43,486 nucleotides of DNA from JBBPZK01 sp965219175 (lineage in GTDB: Bacteria > Actinomycetota > Rubrobacteria > Rubrobacterales > Rubrobacteraceae). The notes below the pieces were generated by a model. The model was not told the origin of the DNA. It searched no databases and saw only the letters and a program-made list of their open reading frames with translations. The position numbers and the translations under genes were made by a program. Shown here piece after piece: positions 37,434 to 43,486 of this stretch. How positions within the stretch are numbered: the stretch's first letter is position 1; each line of letters starts with the position of its first letter. The stretch lies in the NCBI GenBank assembly GCA_965219175.1, contig CBDCNI010000004.1, positions 1-43,486 on the forward strand. Direction: 5' to 3'.

Positions 37434-39758
37434 ATGCGCCGACTTTACCCTGTTCTCAAATACATATTGCTTACGCTATTGATACCCTTGTTAGCTGCTT
37501 CGTTCCTGGGAACTTGTGTGAGCGGCCTGGCGTTCGAGGGCGGTAGCTGCTCTCTCCAACGCGACGTCCTTCAGTCCCTCATGATTTACGGTCCGGTAGC
37601 CTTGTTCGTTCTCTTGTTCTTGACGGTACTGACTTTCGTTGCAAGGCGTGATCACATCGACCACCAGGCCTCGCAGCAGTTCTCTCTGGTCAAACCCGCC
37701 AAGATACTCCAGCCTGAGGACTTCGATTTCGAGAAGGTGACGCCTGGCGAATCGGTCAGCCCGGGACGCAGGCCTTTCTACGCAACGTACGTGATAAGGG
37801 AAGCGAGAGCAGAGCCTCCAGATGATCCGCACGCGCGCTCCTACGATGAGGATACGCTGGCGGAAGAGCTACGCTCGGACAGAAGCTTCGTAATACTCGG
37901 GCAGCCCCTGGACGGCAAGAGCCGAACGCTCTACGAGGTTCTGTCCAGACTCGAGGGACGCCTCGTCGTTAGGCCATCCCCGAGTAGGGGAATGCCGGGA
38001 GACGACGCACTCTCGCTGGTGAAGGGTGAGGACATCGTCTTGCTCCTCGAAGACCTGCACGAATATGTGGGTAGCCGGATCGACCTGCCCGAATTCTATC
38101 GTGTTCTATCACAGCGTACCGCGTCTTGCGTGATCGCTTCCACGTGCCGGGACGGCCCTGAGCTGAGACGGATCGAGGAGGACCTAGGGCGTCTCTATGA
38201 GGACGTGACGCTCAAGCTCAGGCTTGCACCGCCGACGTCGGAAGACAAGGGTAAGCTCGCCCGCAGCATTGGGACAGAGTGGGAGCCGGAAAAGGCAGAT
38301 GACTACCCGACTCTGGGCTCGATCGCAATGGAGCGCCCCATGGAGGCAATGTCGCTGAGATTCAGGAACTTGCTGCGGAAGTTCCCTGACCAAGCGGACG
38401 CTATGCGGGCGATGAAGCTCCTTGCGGCGGCCTCCGTTCAACCGCTGACCTACAGGCGCATCGAGGCGGTTTTGGGAACCATCTTCGGCCGGAGAGGACT
38501 GCATTTGCACGACTGCCTTCGGTCCCTATCAGACCAAGCTTTCCTGCAGGAGAGCCCATCGGCGGACGGCACCGCGCTGCCGGATCCCGCCTACCTTCGC
38601 GATGCCGTATCATACACGGAAGGCAAGGAGCCTAAAGACGACTTTTTTCCCATGTTACTCTACACTCTCAAAGAGATTCGTGATGCCGACGCGATGATCA
38701 GCCTCGGAGTGTCGTCCATATTAGGCGGAAAATTCAACGCGCAGGCTGTTTATGATTGCTTCCACTGGGCGACTGAGGCGGATCCGAACAACCCTTCTGC
38801 GTGGCTGAACAAAGCGGCGCTGCTTAGTGCAGGCGGGCACCATGCGGAGGCCGTACAGGCTGCCGAGAAGGCAGTGCTGCTCAAGCCGGGGGATTACGGG
38901 TATTGGCAGCAGAAGGGCACGAGCCTACACAATGCGAGGCGGCACGAGGAAGCCAAGGACGCGTACCTGCGGGCGGCAGAGCTCAGGTCCGACAGGTCCG
39001 ATACTTGGCGCGATCTGGGTTCAGTCTACATCGACCTCAACAGTCCTCGTTACGCTCTGAGCGCCTTCAATCGGTCGATAGACCTTGGGATCGACTATGG
39101 CTACGTCGAGGGCTGGGCGGGCAGAGCGAGGGCGTTACGTAAGCTGGACCGGAACCAGGAGGCACTCGGAGCGTACGACAGAGCCATTGGAATGGATCCA
39201 AATCACTTTGAGGCTCTGTTCAACAAGGCAGGTCTATTGAGGAAACTGGCTCGCTGGGACGAGGCGATGGAGGCTGCAGAGGAAGCTGAACACCTTCGGC
39301 CGGACAATGCAGACGTCCAGAATAGCAAGGGTGAAGCCTTGCTCGAGATAGCGAAGCGCGACAATGATCTCGACCGTCTACGGGAAGCATACCAAGCTTA
39401 CGATCAGGCTACCAGCTTGGACAATGAGAACGCCACAGGGTGGACGATGAAGGGAGTCACGCTGATGTTTCTTGGGCGCTACGCGGAGGCCTCGGAGGCT
39501 ATAGAATGGGCAATCTCTTTGAGGCCCGATCGTCCAGAGGAATGGTTCCACAAGGCACAGGCGCTACTCAAAATGGTAGAAGATCCTATGCCTGAATCCG
39601 TGGAGTACGACGCAGGCATGTGGTGGCTGTGCAGAGCGTGGCGGGCTCGAGATCGGCTTCCAGACCATGGGGCTGCAGCGTATAGGCTCTTCCAACAAAT
39701 CGGCTACCATCCGGGACGCTGCGATCATGATTTCCCGGTCCATCCGCGTGTCTCTTGA
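37434..39758 (+). CDS. Membrane-anchored P-loop NTPase with TPR repeats (STAND-like)
   Basis: This is a 774-residue three-part protein. Residues 1-75 hold two membrane helices (YILLTLLIPLLAASFLGTCV and YGPVALFVLLFLTVLTFVA). Residues ~140-330 look like an NTPase: Walker A ILGQPLDGKSRTLYE near 153-167, Walker B DIVLLLEDLHEYVG near 200, then CVIASTCRDG as a sensor. Residues ~420-760 are at least eight tetratricopeptide repeats (AWLNKAALLSAGGHHAEAVQ, GWTMKGVTLMFLGRYAEASE and others). NTPase plus TPR sensor matches STAND proteins, several of which are phage-sensing defence ATPases, but no obvious N-terminal effector enzyme is present; the membrane helices could be the effector. ATG 37434 has no ribosome site. 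TAGAAT six bases upstream suggests a leaderless mRNA. Confidence 0.75.
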   Translation: MRRLYPVLKYILLTLLIPLLAASFLGTCVSGLAFEGGSCSLQRDVLQSLMIYGPVALFVLLFLTVLTFVARRDHIDHQASQQFSLVKPAKILQPEDFDFEKVTPGESVSPGRRPFYATYVIREARAEPPDDPHARSYDEDTLAEELRSDRSFVILGQPLDGKSRTLYEVLSRLEGRLVVRPSPSRGMPGDDALSLVKGEDIVLLLEDLHEYVGSRIDLPEFYRVLSQRTASCVIASTCRDGPELRRIEEDLGRLYEDVTLKLRLAPPTSEDKGKLARSIGTEWEPEKADDYPTLGSIAMERPMEAMSLRFRNLLRKFPDQADAMRAMKLLAAASVQPLTYRRIEAVLGTIFGRRGLHLHDCLRSLSDQAFLQESPSADGTALPDPAYLRDAVSYTEGKEPKDDFFPMLLYTLKEIRDADAMISLGVSSILGGKFNAQAVYDCFHWATEADPNNPSAWLNKAALLSAGGHHAEAVQAAEKAVLLKPGDYGYWQQKGTSLHNARRHEEAKDAYLRAAELRSDRSDTWRDLGSVYIDLNSPRYALSAFNRSIDLGIDYGYVEGWAGRARALRKLDRNQEALGAYDRAIGMDPNHFEALFNKAGLLRKLARWDEAMEAAEEAEHLRPDNADVQNSKGEALLEIAKRDNDLDRLREAYQAYDQATSLDNENATGWTMKGVTLMFLGRYAEASEAIEWAISLRPDRPEEWFHKAQALLKMVEDPMPESVEYDAGMWWLCRAWRARDRLPDHGAAAYRLFQQIGYHPGRCDHDFPVHPRVS

Positions 39759-40092
39759 GATGGACTATCCTCAGACTACTTTTAGCTCAGAAACATGCAG
39801 CAGTAGTGAATAACTATACGGCCTGAGTTACGAGCAGGCACAATCTCAAGTAACCAGAGTGCCTTGCGTACCCGGTACAGGGCTTGGGTCGAGGTCTCAA
39901 CAGCTTCCGGGAAAGCCGTGGGGCTCCCGGGTCCCTCCGAAAACCCCATTCCTATACAAGAAACTGGATTGCCAGTAACTCTCATTCTCGGAAACTCGAA
40001 AAGTGCGTTGATCGCTGCAGCAGCTCTCTTCATGGGCAAGTCCCATAAAATCAACCTTGACTCTTCTTGCTGTCCATTGTCTGCCTTGCCTC

Positions 40093-40275
40093 CTATGAAC
40101 ACGCGTAGTAAGCCTTCACGTTAATCTCGGTCTCAAGCATCAAGATCAGCGCCCTGATAAAGAGGCAACGCAGCCACAAGATGACTGAGGCAAAGGCATC
40201 GTAGATCACGCTGTAGCTGGAGAAGTTTGCCATGTAGAGCGAGAAGGCGTGCGAAGATTCGGTCATCCTCCAGGA
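40093..40275 (-). pseudogene. BrkB/YihY membrane-protein C-terminal remnant
   Basis: The minus strand reads TESSHAFSLYMANFSSYSVI, then YDAFASVILWLRCLFIRALI and LMLETEINVKAYYACS with a stop at 40093. This matches the last two membrane segments of BrkB/YihY proteins (FSLYVSNFGSYNxTYGSLGAVI, then LLLGAEINA), but the rest of the gene is missing and no start exists. Similarity fades near 40275, where the promoter region of the alpha/beta hydrolase begins. The rest of the 586-base gap (39759-40092) holds no gene I can support. Confidence 0.6.
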
Positions 40276-40344
40276 AGTGACGATCTATAATGATTGTGTT
40301 ATTGAATAGCGAAGATAAGGAATTTGTTATGATGCTCGTCAACC

Positions 40345-41235
40345 ATGCCGGGTAAGAAACGAGAAGGATCAGTTCTCGAACTAAGCGGCGGTCGTCGTCT
40401 GGGATACACCGAGTACGGTGACCAGAGCGGTAGTCCTCTACTCTACTTTCATGGAACACCAGGCTCAAGACTCGCGGGTCGCCACTTGCACGAGTTTGCC
40501 CGTTCTCACTATGTAAGGTTGCTTGCGCTCGATCGTCCGGGCTACGGCCTCTCGGACTTCGCACCCGGACGTGGCATGCTGGAGTGGGCGGACGACATGT
40601 TGCATTTCGCGGACATGCTGGGCCTGAAGAGATTCTCCATCTGGGGTGCCTCTGGAGGAGGTCCCTACGCGCTGGCCTGCGCTCGTGCCATGCCTGAGCG
40701 GGTGGTTCTGGTGGTGCTGGAGAGTAGCGTAGGTCCCTTCGAGCGTGCCGGGGTAGAGAAGGGCATGAACGTCATGAATAGGCTAGGCAGCGCCTTCGCC
40801 GCGCACGCGCCTTTCGCGATCACCCGGAAGTTGGCCGACCTTGTCGGCGCCGGTATCCGTAATTTTCCTGGATTCTTTTATCTCTTACTTATGGCGGGTT
40901 CATCCGCGAGTGACAGGGATAAACTCCGACGTCCGGAGGTCAAGAAGAGGGCGCTCAGGATGAGCGCTGAACCTTTCCGCTCTGGAGGAGAAGGCTGGGC
41001 TTGGGAAGAGAGGATGATCGCGCTGCCGTGGGAATTCGACCCGGAGGATGTAGGCGGGGAGGTACGCCTCTATCACGGAGAGGAGGACAAGGCCGTACCA
41101 GCCTCCATGGCACGCCGGTTGGAGAAGAGGTTGCCCAACTGTCTAGCAACCTACCTTCCTTCGGTGGGACATCAGTTCGACAAGCAGGTCCTGGGAGATA
41201 TATTCGAGGAGTTATTTCCCGGCGGCCAGCGGTAG
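40345..41235 (+). CDS. Alpha/beta hydrolase
   Basis: This 296-residue hydrolase has the alpha/beta fold. HGTPGSRLAGR near 36 forms the oxyanion-side loop and LALDRPGYGLSD follows. The nucleophile is Ser103 in WGASGGGPYAL; the acid is probably Asp in GEEDKAVPA near 251, and the base His in SVGHQF near 276. It resembles haloperoxidase/epoxide-hydrolase-type or lactonase-type enzymes; the substrate cannot be said. ATG 40345 has no ribosome site, and TATGAT ends 11 bases upstream, so the mRNA may be leaderless. The next gene begins 14 bases after the stop, so it may be cotranscribed with the HTH/ImmA operon. Confidence 0.88.
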   Translation: MPGKKREGSVLELSGGRRLGYTEYGDQSGSPLLYFHGTPGSRLAGRHLHEFARSHYVRLLALDRPGYGLSDFAPGRGMLEWADDMLHFADMLGLKRFSIWGASGGGPYALACARAMPERVVLVVLESSVGPFERAGVEKGMNVMNRLGSAFAAHAPFAITRKLADLVGAGIRNFPGFFYLLLMAGSSASDRDKLRRPEVKKRALRMSAEPFRSGGEGWAWEERMIALPWEFDPEDVGGEVRLYHGEEDKAVPASMARRLEKRLPNCLATYLPSVGHQFDKQVLGDIFEELFPGGQR

Positions 41236-41248
41236 CGGGGGTACGGCT

Positions 41249-41911
41249 TTGCGTTTCAACGAACGGTTCGAGCGCCTTCTGAGACTGTACCGGAAGCCGG
41301 ACGGTTCGGAATGGAGCCCCACGGACATCCAACGGGCAACGAACAATTTCGTGAACCTCTCTTACGTATCCAATCTTAGGGCCGGCCGGATTAGGAAACC
41401 CGGTCTCGATAAGCTAAGGGCCATAGCGTCCGCGATGGGTTTCCCCTGGGAGCTTTGGCTCGAGGATCTCGAGGACTGGGATTCCGTAGCAAGGCAAAAG
41501 GATGTCTCACGAGATTTCACTGAGGCGCTCAACCAGGCTTTCGACGTAGTCGAGAACTTCCGCACCCAGGCCCGCTACACTACACAAGAGGTGGCGAATC
41601 TCAGCGGCGGCAGGCTCACAACAGGGGAGGTCGAGGCCATGAGGCGAGGGAAGGTTGACAATCCGAGTATGGGACAATTGCTGGCCCTATCGGACGTGTT
41701 CGGCGTGGATCCCGGGTACTGGTTTCGCTCGTCCTCTGACAGAGCGTTACTGGACCAGAAGACGTTAGAGGCTTTGAGAGACCCCGAAGCTCAGTTCATA
41801 CTGCACAAGAGCGTCGGCATCCCTCAAGAAGATCGAAGCATCTTGCTGCAACTTTTGGATCGGTTGAGAAGCCGCAGCGATCGAGCTGGAGACAAAGATA
41901 ACGTCAAATGA
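41249..41911 (+). CDS. Regulator with two HTH domains (XRE-like duplicate)
   Basis: This 220-residue protein has two successive helix-turn-helix-like segments. One is at about residues 25-70 (SPTDIQRATNNFVNLSYVSNLRAG, then GLDKLRAIASAMGFPWEL); the other is at about 110-155 (TTQEVANLSGGRLTTGEVEAMRRG, then SMGQLLALSDVFGVDPGYWF). The layout recalls EspR-type regulators of actinobacteria. The TTG at 41249 is the start. Its stop overlaps the peptidase start (ATGA). In ImmR/ImmA-type pairs the peptidase cleaves the repressor to derepress a mobile element or stress genes; this pair may work that way. Confidence 0.8.
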   Translation: MRFNERFERLLRLYRKPDGSEWSPTDIQRATNNFVNLSYVSNLRAGRIRKPGLDKLRAIASAMGFPWELWLEDLEDWDSVARQKDVSRDFTEALNQAFDVVENFRTQARYTTQEVANLSGGRLTTGEVEAMRRGKVDNPSMGQLLALSDVFGVDPGYWFRSSSDRALLDQKTLEALRDPEAQFILHKSVGIPQEDRSILLQLLDRLRSRSDRAGDKDNVK

Positions 41912-42465
41912 ATACGATTGCGAAGACCATTGGGCACTCCGTCCGCAGGGTTCTAGCTCTCACCAATCGGTCCATGCCCACCTTCGAGGAGTACATGGCT
42001 GAGTTACTCTCCCTCAACCTGGCGCGACCTTTCAGCGTCAAGGAATATATGCGTGCGCTGGAGACCCAACTGGGAATAGAGATCAAAGTCGTGGAGCTTA
42101 CGACCGGAGAGAATAGCGGTCTGGGGACGGAGTTTGGGTTCTTCGACGAGCTGGCGGAATTGCGATACGACAAGAAGAGGCGCGAAGCCAGCATCCTCGT
42201 CTCTTGCAGCCTCAGAGAAGATCCGTTTCTCTACATGAAGACCATCTATCACGAACTCGCACACCTGGCCGCGGGTCATCCCTTGCGTGTGGGCGGTATG
42301 AAAAACGACCTTTGGTGGCCTCCCGGACGTGTCGCCCAGCGCCCTGCGTCCGGGGACGTTTCGCGCAACGAGAAAGAGGCGGACCAGAGAGCAGAGTGGT
42401 CGATAATCGCCTGCGTTCTGGGTGAAAAAGCCCTGCACGGGAAGAGAAGCTTAGGAACCTTTTGA
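41908..42465 (+). CDS. ImmA/IrrE-type metallopeptidase
   Basis: This 185-residue protein has the zinc site IYHELAHLAAGH (HExxH), preceded by the ImmA/IrrE-like region GFFDELAELRYDKKRREASI. A conserved EADQRAEWSIIACVL helix near 155-170 may supply the third ligand. ImmA-type enzymes cut their partner repressor; IrrE does so after radiation damage. ATG 41908 overlaps the regulator stop, and its TGA overlaps the TTG start of the membrane protein, giving a tight three-gene unit. Length is typical for the compact form of the family. Confidence 0.87.
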   Translation: MNTIAKTIGHSVRRVLALTNRSMPTFEEYMAELLSLNLARPFSVKEYMRALETQLGIEIKVVELTTGENSGLGTEFGFFDELAELRYDKKRREASILVSCSLREDPFLYMKTIYHELAHLAAGHPLRVGGMKNDLWWPPGRVAQRPASGDVSRNEKEADQRAEWSIIACVLGEKALHGKRSLGTF

Positions 42466-43486
42466 GCGGCTACCAGCTCGAAGTGGCTACCCTCGCTGCG
42501 GGCTTTGGTTTGGCTGCCTTTCTCTTCTTCCTATTCTTGTTCACCGGACGCTTGCGTTCTTCCCGTAAAACAGCCGTGAGCACTGCCGCCGCGGCTCTAC
42601 TGATCTCTCTGGCCTTCCTCGCTATAGTCGTAACGATTTCTGAAGAGCCGACTTTGTACAGGATCCGCTATCTACCAGAAATTATCACCGGTGTTCCTGT
42701 CGACGCAACTCTAGCCTACATAGCCAGAAAACAAGTACAAGCGATGTACGGGACCACAGAGCATCCTAGGATAAGGTTCCTGCTGTTCTATGCCCCCTAT
42801 ATCTTGGCGATGGATTGGATCACGACGCTGGCTTTCGGCGTCCTGTCTCTCAAGAACAGGGCCACCCTACCCTCCATAAGCCAGCACAAACCTCCAGGCT
42901 CCGTATTACACATTTTCTTGTTGAACATCCCGGAACTACCTTATATGGTTCTTATCGGTGTCGTATTTCTCCTAGCCGCCGGTCCGACGAACCCTTCCTC
43001 GCAGCTGCGCAAACGCAATCTTGCGCTCTCACTCGCCATGTTCTGCTTGGCGGTCATCTGTTGCGTAGAGATAGCCGGGGCGTTCAACGACGCGTTCTCT
43101 CCCCAGAGGGCCATCGTGCCAGTCGACGTGTCACTGACCGCATTTGAAATCATCCTCTTGATATCTAGCGCCTTGTTTTGGCTCTATGGCCTCGCAACCC
43201 ACTTACACAGAACCGAGGTTGACGAATGGGTGTACAGGATCCGGCAGTGGAGCGAGGTCAGAGAGCTAATAGGCATCGCTCGGCTTAGGACTCCTCTACT
43301 TGCGGACTACCCTCTGCAAAGCGGCAGTCATTTCTTGAGTATGGCGGCGAAAACCCTCGCCCTTACCGAACAAGACGCTGCCAAGGCCAAGTGTACCCTG
43401 CAAATCGTGTACCTACTGAACGTACCGCAAGACAGGCTGCAACGATATGGGATCAAAGTTGATCGACAAAACATCCTCAAGTGCGT
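42462..43486 (+). CDS. Multi-pass membrane protein (3' truncated by window)
   Basis: This frame opens at TTG 42462, which overlaps the peptidase stop (TTGA), and stays open to the window end (341 codons). It has about seven membrane segments: LAAGFGLAAFLFFLFLFTGR, AAALLISLAFLAIVVTIS, FLLFYAPYILAMDWITTLAF, LLNIPELPYMVLIGVVFLLA, LALSLAMFCLAVICCVEIAG and AFEIILLISSALFWLYGLAT among them. A soluble C-terminal part with RIRQWSEVRELIG follows. No family is recognised. Being third in the regulator/peptidase operon, it may be the membrane sensor or effector that triggers or receives the response. Confidence 0.7.
   Translation, partial: MSGYQLEVATLAAGFGLAAFLFFLFLFTGRLRSSRKTAVSTAAAALLISLAFLAIVVTISEEPTLYRIRYLPEIITGVPVDATLAYIARKQVQAMYGTTEHPRIRFLLFYAPYILAMDWITTLAFGVLSLKNRATLPSISQHKPPGSVLHIFLLNIPELPYMVLIGVVFLLAAGPTNPSSQLRKRNLALSLAMFCLAVICCVEIAGAFNDAFSPQRAIVPVDVSLTAFEIILLISSALFWLYGLATHLHRTEVDEWVYRIRQWSEVRELIGIARLRTPLLADYPLQSGSHFLSMAAKTLALTEQDAAKAKCTLQIVYLLNVPQDRLQRYGIKVDRQNILKC

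Noticed and set aside
39782..40102. Minus-strand frame of 106 codons in the gap after the NTPase gene
   Set aside because: No family is recognisable, the start is uncertain and the frame overlaps the BrkB remnant. A hairpin (CCCGGGA...TCCCGG) is present but does not identify an RNA class.

Overview
The window looks like part of a large plasmid, or a plasmid-derived island, from a high-GC actinobacterium. Three things point this way: many GTG/TTG starts and 1-4 nt stop/start overlaps, several candidate leaderless genes, and protein styles (RTX-tailed subtilase, actinobacterial UDG, replication-relaxation protein) that I associate with Rubrobacter-like organisms. The genus is an inference; plasmid character is much firmer (iteron origin, RepA-type initiator, ParA plus ribbon-helix-helix partner, conjugative coupling ATPase).

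Region 1 (1-8943): the 3' end of an unknown gene, a NarL-type histidine kinase/response regulator pair, a small secreted RTX-repeat protein, and a peptide-antibiotic-like locus. The central gene encodes a 381-aa precursor with an N-terminal CxxC thioredoxin-like module, a Tat-like internal signal (SRGQFLK), a Cys-free linker, and a 70-residue tail with ten cysteines that resembles halocin C8. It is followed by a membrane protein, a two-gene ABC transporter and a secreted subtilase with RTX repeats whose oxyanion-hole Asn appears to be replaced by Tyr.

Region 2 (9375-14339, minus strand): a transfer/maintenance block with a replication-relaxation protein, a small membrane protein, a TraD/TraG-like coupling ATPase, an unknown protein and an HTH protein. 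Region 3 (14480-19728): plasmid backbone. It has an iteron array (nine copies, about 22-bp phasing), a replication initiator that ends in what looks like DnaA domain I, a leader hairpin able to hide its ribosome-binding site, an orphan antitoxin, and a parA/RHH operon bracketed by matching inverted-repeat sites.

Region 4 (19912-33851): a complete type I BREX anti-phage operon in the order brxA-brxB-brxC-pglX-[UDG-family glycosylase]-[VapBC]-pglZ-brxL. The glycosylase and the toxin-antitoxin pair sit inside the operon and their junctions overlap or nearly abut, apart from a 78-nt gap in front of vapB. Part of pglX has a sharp GC drop where a target-recognition segment is expected. brxL ends against a degraded HTH gene, which probably marks the island boundary.

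Region 5 (34067-43486): a second VapBC pair, a three-gene minus-strand operon with a SWIM zinc-finger protein, an XRE regulator, a Uma2-type nuclease, a membrane-anchored P-loop NTPase with TPR repeats (STAND-like), a BrkB/YihY remnant, an alpha/beta hydrolase, and an operon of a double-HTH regulator, an ImmA/IrrE-type metallopeptidase and a membrane protein cut by the window end. The right half therefore reads as a defence and stress-response cargo region on a plasmid backbone.
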